Source: Oxytricha trifallax
Taxonomy: Eukaryota > Ciliophora > Spirotrichea > Sporadotrichida > Oxytrichidae
Assembly (NCBI GenBank): GCA_000711775.1
Contig: ARYC01001079.1
Location: 62,001 to 126,000, forward strand
Reading direction: 5' to 3'
Length of the DNA stretch: 64,000 nucleotides
Notes under the pieces: generated by a model
The model's database searches: none
What the model was told of the DNA's origin: nothing
Seen by the model: only the letters and a program-made list of their open reading frames with translations
Program-made: the position numbers and the translations under genes
Shown: one piece after another, positions 38,344-49,600 of the stretch
How the letters are laid out: every line of letters begins with the position of its first letter
How positions within the stretch are numbered: position 1 is the stretch's first letter

Positions 38344-38857
38344 ATTCCCACTTAAATTACTGATATTTAAACCATTAACCCCTACATAAACCCTATTAAA
38401 ACCCTAATAAAGCATGCGTTAATAGTCTACTTTCATCAATCAAAAACTCAATCAAACAACTTCAGGGGTTTTGGGGTTTTGAATGTGCTCAGCATTTCAA
38501 TATTTATTTGATTGACATTTTTAAAAGTAATTACTTATTAAATAAATTAAATATATATTTGCACACAAACTGACTCCCTTGTTTAATAGATATAAGTTTA
38601 CACAATTTGCACAGTGAATGTATATTTTAATAAATTAATTAATTTGGTCATAATTAAATTAAATCAGATTTGAATTATCTTGATTTGAAATTAGAGGTAG
38701 TTATAATTATTTATTTAGAAATTTAAATTGTATTTCTCTAAAAATTCCTTTTCAAATGTATTTTAACAATAATTTATTAAAAATAAGTAAAATTATTAAT
38801 TTTAATATGAAATTTATTCAGATTAATAGAATATTTATGATAATGATCAAAAATGAA

Positions 38858-39066
38858 TCATATGAACGATCCCTAGTCTATTTACTCTACATAAGATAGT
38901 CGAACATTTCCTTCTGATTTAATTGAATCTCTCAACTGTTCAGTCTTCTGCGAGTTGTCTGTCTTGTGAAACATAGGATCTTAGAAGATCAAATCTATAT
39001 AAAATATAAAATTTAAGATTAATTTTTTAAAAACTTACAATTTTGTTGAGTTAACCGCTCATTCAT
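38858..39066 (-). CDS. Small two-exon hypothetical gene, 54 aa
   Basis: ATG at 39066 opens MNERLTQQNY. A 44-nt intron lies at 38995-39038 (GTAAGT..ATATAG, AT-rich). Exon 2 continues LIFQDPMFHKTDNSQKTEQL and stops at TGA 38858. Two in-frame TAA/TAG Gln codons in exon 2 mean only the ciliate code reads it. The island is GC-richer than its flanks and lies 88 bp beyond the outer inverted repeat of the neighbouring element. No domain is recognised. The frame is short enough that chance cannot be excluded. Confidence 0.4.
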
Positions 39067-39169
39067 CGTTGATCTCTATAAGCTTCAATTTTCAAATTAT
39101 CAATTTTATTTTAATTTATCAATTTTATATTATTAATTATAATTAAGATTTATTAGCTATTCGTTCCCT

Positions 39170-39470
39170 TTAAAAAAGAATAATCTCTTCACATTAAAGA
39201 CATTCTAGAAGACACCTACCTATCCCAAAACCCTTTCATCGACCTTATTTGCACAAACAAATGAATATACTCATAACACTATTACAATTCAATACTAATT
39301 TTTACAATCTCGTGAAAGCATTAAAAGATATGAGTTTACTCAGAATTAATTTGGTTAAGACAAAAATCCTTTCTACGACCCTTTATTAATACAAAATAAT
39401 AAATAGACTCATTTTATTCATAAATTTATAAAACATTTTTTTCAGTTAATTTCTGTAAATATATTTTTAT
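39170..39470 (+). pseudogene. Decayed coding island, forward strand
   Basis: With TAA/TAG as Gln a forward frame reads TLFAQTNEYTHNTITIQYQF and later QDKNPFYDPLLIQNNKQTHF. A second frame over the first part reads LSQNPFIDLICTNK. The repeated NPF-x-D motif resembles FQDPMFHKTDN in the reverse gene just before it. This may be a repeated motif in one protein with segments on both strands. No family is recognised. Confidence 0.3.
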
Positions 39471-40265
39471 AATAATTTTTTCATATTTAATTATTGAGTT
39501 ATTTTAAGTATTTTAATAAACATAATTATAATTTGATAATTTTTAATTTAGATTATCAATAGTATGTATTTTCATTTACAAGAATTTCCTATATACATCA
39601 TACATTTTCAAATATTATATTTATTTCTTCTGTATTTATTTAGATATTATTTATTTAATGAAATCTAAATATGAATTATAATTTTTATTGTTTGTTTTTT
39701 TTAATTATTTAAAATATATTTCTTTTGTTATTTTATATAAATTATAATTTCATTATTAACATGTTAATTTTTCACTATTCTAACTTTTAATGAATTTTGA
39801 ATAGATAAATATTTTAATTTTAATTTTATAAATTATAATTAAATATATTTATTTCTTTAAGAAAATAAATTTCAGTACAGATTTTAAAGTTTGTTGACTC
39901 AAATTATGATTATTTTGATGACAGTTGATTAATAATAAAAATATATTGCTTAAAATTTTATTAAAGGCCGAATTATTATATTTGTGGATGAGAAATTTAT
40001 CGAATTAAAAAGTGCTTATTTCATAAATGACTGCTTTTATATAATATTTTCAGTTAATTACTTATTTGAACAAGAATATTTATGTAATTTATGTTTTTTA
40101 GACATATAGTACGTAGTTTTAATTTGAAAATTTTAAATATTAATTGATTAAAAAATGTCTTAAATATCTTATCATATATTTATTTAATATTTTTAAAAAA
40201 TACCCAAGAATATTGGATATCAATATATGTATGATAAGGCTTTTATTAGTATCGAGGTTAAATTC
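39471..40265. other. AT-rich DNA between the two TBEs
   Basis: Extremely AT-rich; no frame or repeat is seen. Confidence 0.5.
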
Positions 40266-40349
40266 ATTCAAAACCCCAAAACCCCTTAATGAGGTTTATA
40301 AGAGCTTTGATTTGTTGGGAATTTGTTAGGGGTTGGGGTTATTAATTAA

Positions 40350-41408
40350 ATGCGAGACTAAAATTACAAGCTTTTGGGGTCTATTTATGATGAAGAATAT
40401 ATAGATTTAGTGTTTAAACTGCCATATGAATGCGATATGTATAGTGAATAAGTCAAACCAGCACGAACTATAAGTATATTGCACTGCTTTTAAAGCGTAG
40501 TCCATCAACTGTTCGCTCTCACTGCTTGAAAGCTGTGTAATTAAAGCAATAATAGCTGAATTCTTAGCCTAAGAGGAAGTCAAAGTTTATATAGAAGCAT
40601 ATTGACTATCTTATTAATGAAAAAACTTTGAAGTATTGGGCTCACTTCTCTCTCGACTAACGAGCTATTATGTTTCACCGCCAGTTCCCTGAGTTGAAGA
40701 TCTCTTGCTAATCTGTTGCAAACATTTATAAACGAAACGGTATCTCTAACAAAGGTGTAAATCGTATCAAGAGGGTAATTGATTTCACTCAGCCATTTTA
40801 CAACAATAACTTAAATTATATTTATAAATAAATGCAGAGAGCCTAATAGAGTAATATTAAGTTTATTCATGCTGACGAGGCTGTGTTTACACTTTCATCT
40901 AGAAGTCTTGGTATAAGAAGCATAGTAATATAGAGGTATATGACTAAAAGGTCAAGGTATAAACAATGGCCAATTCTTGGAGGAATTAGCGAGGATGCTG
41001 GTTTAGAAACTTATGTTATTCATCCTCGCTCTATTAAGACAGAGCAGTATATTAAGTTATTAGAGCAGATGAGAGAGAAGTAGCCTGAATAAGAGATTAT
41101 ACTATTCGTTGATAATCTTTCAGTTCATATGACAAAAAAAAACAAGGAAAAGTTATGAACATTTAAGAATAACACCAGTGTTCTACGTTCCTTACAGCCC
41201 ATAATTTAATGGAATTGAATTCAACTAGGGTATACTAAAAGATCATTATAAGAAACTGCTGCTATACCATATAATGCATGACCTACCTATCGATACAGTA
41301 GACTTTATAAAAACCTCAGCGAAGAGAGTATGTAATTTGTTGGCTTAAAAGTGTGCTAAAGAAGGGAGAGTGAATGTATATAAATAAGTTTTGTAGTTAG
41401 GTTAATGA
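40350..41408 (+). pseudogene. TBE 42-kDa DDE transposase, frameshifted
   Basis: It starts at ATG 40350 and ends near TGA 41406. It aligns by eye with copy 1: FKLPYECDMYSEQVKP near the N-terminus, RSPSTVRSHCLKA in the helix-turn-helix region, HADEAVFTL at the first Asp (about 40870), WPILGGISEDAGLETYVIHP, then FVDNLSVHMTK at the second Asp (about 41110). The Glu region (near 41220) is out of frame. At least three frameshifts and a TGA after KEKL break it. It converges on the 22-kDa-type gene 10 bp away. Confidence 0.85.
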
Positions 41409-41417
41409 ATATATAAG

Positions 41418-42198
41418 TCACATTTAAAATTCTTTAGAGGGAGCTGGCTTCTCTTTCTTTTCTTCTATTTCTTGCTTCCCTCCTCCTAAGTTTCTTCTCT
41501 TGCTGCCAGCTCCTGCATCTATGCTCATTGAATCTGGAGGCTAAATATGAGAATAAAGTCTCTTACTAACTTCATACTTAGTCTGCGACTTTCGCTCTCA
41601 GTGAAGCTTGCTCTATTCCTTCATCAAGAAGATGCCAGTACCAGATTTTTCTAAAGAGTTAAACTACAAATCTTACTCGAAATATAAGAGTGCTTCTGCA
41701 ACTCTGATAACCAGCTCTCACTAATCTTGATCCCCTGTTTATCCTCATCTTCTGAAGAGATGCTGTACCTTTTCTTATGAGATTCTTGAATAATTTCTTT
41801 CAAGTAATCACCTTTAATTGTTGCAAGTATGCCAAAGAAATAGTTTCTTTCAGGAAGTTTATTTGACAACTGCTTCTTAATAGGCAGGTAAAGCGAAACC
41901 TCTGGTCATTCATAGCATCATCTTATAAGTTAGTCACTAAGATTTCTGATAGTTTGGAATCTCTGCAAACTTCACATCATAAGTTTTCAATGCTTTCTTC
42001 TCTTCGCAGAGTATAGCCCTTAGAAATGAAATTTTAGTACCTTCCATCGTTGGCAAGAACAAACCAACTATAAAGATGAGCAACTATGAGTTTATTACCT
42101 TGCTGCACCAGGTAGCAGTGCAAATCCTCCTTGCTTCTAAATCTCTGAATCAATTCTTGTGCTTGCACTCTTTTCATTACATCATTCATTGACTCCAT
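41418..42198 (-). pseudogene. TBE 22-kDa-type protein with two mini-introns, frameshifted
   Basis: ATG at 42198 starts MESMNDVMKRVQAQELIQRF. Intron 1 is 42068-42098 (31 nt) and, unlike in copy 1, is not a multiple of three, so it must be removed to reach VGLFLPTMEGTKISF. Intron 2 is 41651-41676 (26 nt), at the same place as in copy 1, and its removal joins the conserved K/R-rich tail (SIDAGAGSKRRNLGGG) down to TGA 41418. Frame changes between about 41950 and 41880, around DDAMND, break the middle. The two copies support both introns independently, because sequence and, for intron 1, length differ while the splice sites are kept. Confidence 0.8.
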
Positions 42199-42731
42199 CT
42201 TGTTTACAGATCTAAGAAATGATATTCAAATTTAAGTTTATTGATTTCAATTATATACCTCTGTAAAACTTACTATTAAATATGGGCATCCTATAGGATG
42301 TCAACCTCTAAGAAGGATATGGAGAAGTTTTTAAGAACTGGTTTCAAACTTGAGAGATTGACATCAATTTCTACTTTTATAGTTCCATATTTTTAAATTT
42401 AAATTGGTACGTACTTAATTATAAGCAACTCCTAAAATGCTAGTACTTAATTAGGAGCACCCTGATTTTTAATCATAAAATAACAAAATACCTCCTAAAG
42501 CAGTACGTTCTTAATTAGGTGCACCTCCTAAATCGGTACGTACTATAATCAACTTATTATTGAAAGTAAAAATGGTTACTTACTAACCATATGTAGAACT
42601 GGATCCTCTTAACACTCATAATTCTTCTCTCATACTCTAAGAACTTCCCTTGAAACTTGTAGACCCGCAAACCTCTCATATAAGCTCTCAGTTAAAGAGG
42701 CAGTTTTATAATTTTAAATTCAAATTTAAAT

Positions 42732-44147
42732 ATGAGCGCTAACATTTTAAGAAAAACAACAGCACTTCAATCAAACTAAATGAGACTAACCTTTGGCAGC
42801 AATAAAAAGTGTGATAGTGATGAACTCTCATAAAGAACTACCAGAGCTATCACTTGAGGTCTCTGTTATTAAAATAGAAATTAATAAAAGAAAATAAATG
42901 GCAAATAAGTGTGTGGGAGACAGAGAGGAGGAGAAAGGTATTCATGATATTCCTATACAACTGAAGAAGCTGAAGTCTATTTTTGTGAGCTATGTGAAAG
43001 AGATTTTGCTCATAAATCAAGCTGGTAAAGACATAAGAAAGACCATAGAGAAGCCAAGCCACTGGATACTTAAAGCATGATAAAATAGATGGAAAGTATG
43101 AATGCTTTGAGTGCCATAAGCAATACTCTCATACAAGAGACTTGAAGAAGCATCTATTAAAAGCTCACAAGAAAGATATAGAAGTTGAGAATCATAAAGT
43201 TGAGCTGAAGCTTCTCAACAAAGAAAAGCGAGGGAATATTCTAAAGTCGTAGTGCCTGAATAAGCAAGAGAGCAAGAGTACGTTAGGAAGGCACGCAACC
43301 AAATGACCTCTGAAATAACAAAAATTATGATCAAGATTCAATACAAGAAAATACCGGTTCTTGCTTAAATTGACCTAGATACTTCTCTTTAAAGCTACCT
43401 AATATTAGAAGACTCCTTTGATAAGAAAGTTATCAATGATCATCAAAACGCATACAAGGTGTATCCCTTCAACTATCTCTTAAGTGATGATAAATATTAG
43501 ATGGAGTTTACAAATGAGTATCAAGTACTCACTCAAGCAAAGTTTAAAGAGTGTAATTACTTAATCAAGCTAGATGCTGTTCTCCTTGCCAAGGATCATG
43601 TTGCTTTAAGACTTCCACTCTATGAAATGACCTAAGAGATTTCATAACAGATCAAAGGAATCATAAGTAACTTGGATAAATAGCAACTCAGAACATACAA
43701 GGTATTAAAGAGCTTCACAAGTTAGGGTTTGTTCACAGAGATTTGAAGCCAAAAAATATAATGATAAACTTCTCACCTGTAATAGTAGCAATAATCGATT
43801 TCAACAGAGCCTAAAGAGTGGAAGTATCAAGGCTTGGAACTGTAATGGGAACGCAAGGGTACTATCCAGAAAGAGAAGACTGGAGAGATGGAGACTTTTA
43901 GGGGGATGTGTAGGCTTAAGCAGCAATAATAAAAGAGTGTGATATGCCTCGCAATGAATACTACTCTACAAGATGCGAGAAGGATGCTAAACAAAGAATA
44001 AAGCAATTTATTGACAAAACAAAGCATCTCAATCAAAGAAACAAATGGCAGAATCAATAATAATTAAACCAAACTCAAGATAAGCATATCAATAGAGCAG
44101 ATAGAGTTGTGGTTAAGTAAGATAAACTTCAGACCTCTCCAACATGA
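42732..44147 (+). pseudogene. TBE 57-kDa-type zinc-finger and kinase-like protein, frameshifted
   Basis: The ATG at 42732 opens MSANILRKTTALQSNQMRLTF; the frame ends near TGA 44145. Zinc-finger residues (FCELCERDFAHKSS) appear near 42985. The kinase-like core near 43720 reads LHKLGFVHRDLKPKNIMINF followed by IIDFNRAQRVE, with DFN instead of DFG as in copy 1, and then GYYPEREDWRDGD. Many frame changes over 42780-43650 show that this copy is decayed. It diverges from the 22-kDa-type gene. Confidence 0.8.
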
Positions 44148-44291
44148 TCCAAAGGTGCATTTTGAATGATTAAATTAAATAAATTAACTATAAATTTCAC
44201 ATTAAAACCTATTAATAACCCCAACCCCTAACAAATTCCCTACAAATCAAAGCACTTATAAACCTCATTAAGGGGTTTTGGGGTTTTGATT

Positions 44292-45740
44292 GTTAGCTGC
44301 TCCTAATGCTTGTAATTTTTAAATGAGAACTACGAAATAATTCTGAAAAGATGAGCCACTCTTTCTTTTCAGTGTTTATTTAAACCACATCATGATAATA
44401 AATGAATTTTGGACAATTATATTATGCAAGTATGTGAATTCAAGTAAGTTTTTAAAAATAATACTAAGGGATCTTATAAATAAAATATATTAAGAATTAG
44501 AAAATCAGGAGCAAAATAGGTAAAAGCAATATAAAATATTTTTGGCATAAGTAAATAACTTAATTCATAGTGGATTCAAGGGAATAGCGATTAGAAAATG
44601 ACACAATTTTATTTTTATAACAGCGCGCAAAGTCAAAGAGTATAATATTATATACAAAACGAATAGTTATTAAGTACAAGGATATACAACTAGATGGTGA
44701 ACATAATAATCATAATTGATTTAAGAATTAATATAATGATTTAACTTAAATTTGATAGAGACAAAAAATTCATTAATAATTTGTTATTTATCAAAGAGAA
44801 TTTAAACATAAAAAAAACATGACATAGTTACTTTCTTGAAGATAGTCTGAATTTGTTGAAGTTTATATCAGAAAATTCAATGATAAGTTAGAGAAAAATA
44901 AAAGATAATTATTTAGGTACCTAAAATAGTTTCAATAAAATAAACAACTTGTTATACATAAATGCAGTGGGAATGGGACTTCCTAAATAAATTTACAATT
45001 TCTAGATCAGTTCAAATGTTTAAAATCTAACAATAAAATGCTAAATCAATAATAGACTTTAAATTACAAAGAATATTAACAAATTAAGATATATATATAG
45101 TAATACTCTATTACTGAAAGGCATTTAATATTTATCAAAGCATTCAAATCTTTTGTTATTCTAATTTATTTAAATTAGAAATGAATTTAAATAAGGCAAC
45201 ACCTAAATAATGTAAAAGAATAAAGATAAGTATTTTTTTTATAACAAACCTAAATATTATTTGATACCAAAATGAACGTCCCTCAAATTCAATTAAACTT
45301 TAAATATTTATTTGAGTTATAAAGATGATATGCATTTACATATAAGAAAATATTCTCTGATCAAATTGTTAAAATTTATATATGATATCCTACAAATGTG
45401 CATAAAATTATAATTATTTCATTGCAATTGATTAAATCAAAAGATTTAAACCGAATGCAATGATTATATTAAATGTAATATTAGATTTCTTTATTTTAAT
45501 AAATAAAAATTGGATCAAAATAATTAAAGTGAATATCATTCATATAAACTAACAAATGATAAGATTTATTAGTTACGATGGTTAATAAATATCTACATTA
45601 AGTAATTTTCAATCTATAACAAGTGAAGTTAATAATGCAAAAAGAAATAACTAATCATGAAATATTATCGAGAATTGATAATTTAAAATGAAATTAATTT
45701 AAAAAAAATGAAAAACTAAAGATGTTTTTCCTGGAGCAGC
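44292..45740. other. AT-rich DNA, nothing recognised
   Basis: No frame or repeat was found to the right of TBE copy 2. Confidence 0.5.
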
Positions 45741-45797
45741 TGGCTACTGACTAAAATTTGTAAGTTACAAAAAAATATCTAAAATTTTTAATTTCAG

Positions 45798-45963
45798 CAA
45801 TACTTATCGAGAGGAGTGGCGACATCAGTAGACCGAAAGTTCAAGATACACAGGAAAAAGATGAGAACAGCAAAGTAAGTGTGGCCAGATGGAGCAAAAT
45901 ACGAAGATTAATATTAAAAAGATAAAGCTGTTTCTAGATTCCATTTCTGTAATTGTCTATTCT
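45798..45963 (+). CDS. MORN-repeat-like coding island
   Basis: After an intron-like sequence (about 45761-45797, GTAAGT..TTTCAG) the forward frame reads YLSRGVATSVDRKFKIHRKK and then VWPDGAKYEDQYQKDKA, which fits the MORN repeat (a DG-x-x-YEGxW/Y pattern). MORN repeats occur in membrane- and cytoskeleton-associated proteins and are very common in ciliates. The match fades after about 45940, suggesting an MDS end. The upstream exon phase does not fit this frame, although an alternative frame (MFFLEQLATDQNFNTY) does splice in phase. Which one is real is unresolved. Confidence 0.4.
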
Positions 45964-46615
45964 AATAGAAATATTTTTAATTAGTTTTCATTTTAAATTA
46001 TAGCATTCTACTTATATTTATTAAATACTATTATTATTATTAAAATGACATATCAAAGAACATAATCATTTTGTCGAGTAAAATATCATAGTTTTGAGTA
46101 TAATACAGCAAAAAATAAACATTTATTATATAATACAGAGCAAAGCTATAATGTTAATTATTGATTAAAAATAACAGATAATAGTATTAGCAACTTATTT
46201 TTTTAAAAATAAACTTTATATCTCATATAAATTGTAAAACAGCCGAAAGATTTTTTACAATTTAGTGAGTTTAACTAATTTTAACTAAGAGCAATTCATT
46301 AAAATAAAGAATTTGAAAAAAATAATAGAAATAAAAAGAATACAATATTATAATAAATTAATATCTAACGGAAATAATATTAAATAAGAGTGATACTTTC
46401 TGAATCATATAATTAAAAAATAAGAAAATTCAATAAAGACAAAATGTTTTTTATACGAAAAAGATATTTATAATTAACTACAAAAGTAAAAAATATAAAG
46501 TAATTAAAAATAATAATTTAAAAACGCTGAATAATTGTTAAAAATATGTAAATAAAAATGAGATCTTCGAATTCTTGAATAAATTTATTTTTTTACAAAA
46601 TAATTAAAGCTGAAT
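45964..46615. other. AT-rich DNA, nothing recognised
   Basis: A/T-rich spacer without a frame, between the MORN-like island and the end of the LINE-like ORF. Confidence 0.45.
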
Positions 46616-46619
46616 AAAA

Positions 46620-49600
46620 TATAATATCTTTCGGCTGTAGTTCCTCGCTCTCTTGCTACTAGTTCTCTAACTTTGCTTTCAATAAATCGTGTTCTTCATA
46701 TTTTTCTTCATAATAATTTTCTTGGTGTTGAAATTGCTTCTCTTATTGTCTCATTGGCATCTGCTTAAATCCTATTTTTGACGATCCTCTCTTCACTGAA
46801 TATTGCTTGGATTGATTCTTCTGTCAATATTTAAATCTAACTTCTTGCGCTTTTTTCCACAACTCCCGTTTCTTAATACACTTATATCTCTGGTCTTTTT
46901 CACCGATGTGATTTAATCTCTTCCTTTCTTATATGCTTAAGGAAAATTTTTTTAATTCCTTGGATATATAAAGCCGGTATTTTATATATTTATTTAATAT
47001 AATTCTTTTTTTATTGCAATTTCACTTCTCGATAATTCTTATTTTAGATGTTTAATTCTACTGAATTGAGTTTAGCTTTCTCTCGTCAAAATAATAACTT
47101 TCTTGACATAGGCTACCTTGAACTGTTTCTTTACTGTTCAATTGTAATCAAGTCTGATTATTTATCTTATCTTTTGGTCTACCAATTAATATTTATAATA
47201 ATCTTTATCTTCTAGATGCTGCTCAAGTAATAAGCATTTTACCCTGATTAATTTGTGAATCTTGCTATATCTCCTACTGAATTGAATTAAAATTTTTAAG
47301 GATGTTCATGTAAACAAATACCAAAAGAATGTTGATATAGGGGTTATTGCTTAGTTAATTATTGCTTTTTCATATCTTAACTTTATCATTGTGTCAATCA
47401 TTTATTTTGCTAGAAAAATCTTTTTTTTTTGTATTAACTTTCCCTGTTATTTGATTTAGTCATTTACTTACTTAAATATTTAGAATTGGTAGAAGATCTT
47501 ATTGATCTTTTCCATGATCTTTAGAACTATGTCTCTTTAATTTAGATGATTTTATTTATTTAAGTTTAGTTAAATTCCTCAGGATGTGAATAGGAATGTC
47601 TGATCTTAAAAGGAATGTCACTAGAAATCTAAAAGCTACCTTATTATTAACAATTCAATATTTCTATTACTTTCTATTTTCAAAAATCATACTCCCACTA
47701 ACGAAGTATATTTGTAAATAATCAAAAATTTACTGTATACCACCATAATTGTATCGTATACTGTCTGATTATTTTAGTTTGTTAATCTTTAATATAATAC
47801 AGTTTTCTTTTAATTTGCTCCAATATATTTTTAAACAGATTATAAGTATTTAAGCTATTATTAAATTCCAAGCATTTTACTTCTTCAACTTTTCCCATCC
47901 TAGAGCTCTTACTCAAATATTTTAGCATTACTTATTCAAAATGTTTTCTTTATAATAAGTTTCAAATTGTCTGACTTCTGGATTTCTTTGAGATAGCTGA
48001 TGACACTCCTCAATTATTAAGTGTCTTTTATGATCACTCACGACTATAATTTCCTTGCTCTTTTTAATTAGTAACTCTTATTACGAATATAGGGGGTCTT
48101 GCAAGTACATCTTAAATACTATTTAACTAAATCTATTAAAATAAGTGAATTGTTGAAAAATATATGATAGTTAATTATAGAATACGTTTATTTATATTTT
48201 TGACATTAATATTAAAATATAAATACTTCATTTATTAATAGTGATGAAAATTGGGATAAATAAAGTAAATTTTTCTAACTTTTGCCTCACTTTAAATTCT
48301 TAGGTTTAAAATAATATTTTATAGTGCGAATAATAGTCACTAATTTTGGATTCTAACTTTATTTTTATATAATTTATTGAAAGTGATTTAACTTTTTTTA
48401 AATAATCCTTAAAGAATGATGTGAAAATACTGAATAAAATATTTAAACTATCTTAACAATATAATAATTCATATATTCACAATTCACGTTCATAATTAAA
48501 ATTATAATAATTATTGAAAGTTATAGGTCATTTTTAAAATATATTATTATAATTACATAACTATTCTTAATTTAATAATTGAAGATGTCTTATAATTAAT
48601 TATCTAATGGACACCACTCTTTATTATCAAAATATATGCATATGAAAATAGTTAGTTAAATTAGTCATATTTACATAATAATCATTTTTACCATATATTC
48701 TTTACTTACTTATTATCATTATTCTACTTAAAACTTTCTTCATGCTATGATGGTGTGTGTTTTTATGATAATGAGTAGTATATATTTCTTTTAGCTCGCT
48801 AATTTAACTTTAATTTGATGATTGGAGTTCATCAATTATCGTATGATACTACTCGTTCTGTACTTATAACCCTTCCCTCCCACATTTTATCGTAGTACCT
48901 ATATCTAGAAGTTCAAAAAATTAAACTATTTCTAATCATTTTTATTATTAACTAAGCTTTTTTTTCAGTATAGAAAATAGTTTATCTCTTCAGTGTAAGT
49001 AATTAGAGTTTTTAATGTCTACTGTGTTTGCTTTTCCGAAGTTTTAAATGTTCTAATTTTTATGTGAGTGATATTATTCTATTAAAAAAATTATTCAACT
49101 GATTTTCTGCTGAAAAAATATTACTCTTTAGGTCATAAATTTTGTTAGTAATAATTTCTTCTACTATTATATTAAGTGTCAATAATAGTAATTACTATTG
49201 TTCTCTTATTACTATCTTCTAGGTCCATTCCTTTTAGTCTTTGTTTTTATTAAGTTAGACCTTTCTTCTTTTCTATTTATTTGTGAATATACCTCTAATT
49301 CAACCTATAAGCTTCTTTCTAGCTAATCATTTACTATATTATTTTCTTAATTAAGTGTAATTTTTTTTTACCAAAACCACATCATCAGGACAGAGAGCTT
49401 TGTTAAAGTTGCATTTTCTAACATTTTTTTCTACACTCTCTTCATTGCAAAAATGTTTGCCTTCTTTGTGTGAACTCTTTTTTTTAGTGTCTCATCACAA
49501 CCACTTGGCATTAATTTGTTTTATTATGTCTTTGAATTTCTAATCATAAGAGTCTAATATTGCTCTCCTATTTTAACTCTTTTGTCAATCATAATTATTC

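Larger units (their letters stand above)
34328..38481. mobile_element. TBE transposon, copy 1
   Basis: This is a complete 4154-bp element. Both ends begin CAAAACCCCAAAACCCC (telomere-type C4A4) and the terminal inverted repeats match for about 107 bp. The 3-bp target duplication is AAT (34325-34327 and 38482-38484). Three genes lie in the TBE order: zinc-finger/kinase (reverse), 22-kDa-type (forward) and 42-kDa DDE transposase (reverse). TBEs are known from Oxytricha germline genomes and are removed precisely during macronuclear development. The transposase and kinase genes carry frameshifts, so this copy appears inactive for those functions. Confidence 0.95.
33979..38495 (-). pseudogene. 119-aa ORF of the 260-bp-TIR element, interrupted by TBE copy 1
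   Basis: The main part reads from ATG 34287 to TGA 33979: 102 codons, with TAA/TAG as Gln. It starts MSKSSKKNDYRYDFCLLITE and includes GKSGKLKLTLNAVQLASFLL, then a polar, acidic tail. The frame stays open upstream to the TBE insertion site. If the TBE and one AAT copy are removed, it continues in phase into the other flank to ATG 38495 (MLSTFSYKNQ across the junction), giving 119 aa. The start lies 16 bp inside the right inverted repeat and the stop codon lies within the left one. No family is recognised. The clean frame over 119 codons, in the ciliate code only, argues that it is or recently was expressed. Confidence 0.6.
33723..38770. mobile_element. ORF-bearing element with 260-bp inverted repeats, split by a TBE
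   Basis: Positions 33723-33983 and 38511-38770 are inverted copies over about 260 bp (ATTGTTAAAATACATTTGAA at the outer edge, TTAAAAATGTCAAT at the inner edge) with scattered mismatches. Without the TBE at 34328-38481 the element would be about 890 bp: two long inverted repeats around a single ORF of 119 codons. No transposase is encoded. The presence of the same inverted repeat on both sides of the TBE shows that the TBE inserted into an existing element. Confidence 0.8.
40269..44288. mobile_element. TBE transposon, copy 2 (inverted relative to copy 1)
   Basis: This is a complete 4020-bp element. Both ends begin CAAAACCCCAAAACCCC, with inverted repeats matching for about 77 bp, and the target duplication is ATT (40266-40268 and 44289-44291). 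The gene order is that of copy 1 but reversed. Beyond the first 17 bp the terminal repeats of copies 1 and 2 differ strongly, while each copy's own two ends match. They therefore belong to different TBE subfamilies rather than being a recent duplication. All three genes carry frameshifts. Confidence 0.95.

Noticed and set aside
42850-43080. Overlapping ORFs at 42850-43080 on both strands
   Set aside because: They are frame shadows and fragments of the decayed TBE 57-kDa-type gene.
34328-44288. C4A4 runs as real telomeres or chromosome ends
   Set aside because: They occur as paired inverted ends with 3-bp target duplications and transposon genes between them, so they are TBE termini, not telomeres.
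33723-44291. The two TBEs as a single inverted duplication
   Set aside because: Beyond the first 17 bp their terminal repeats differ, their target duplications differ (AAT and ATT) and their genes are only moderately similar, so they inserted independently.
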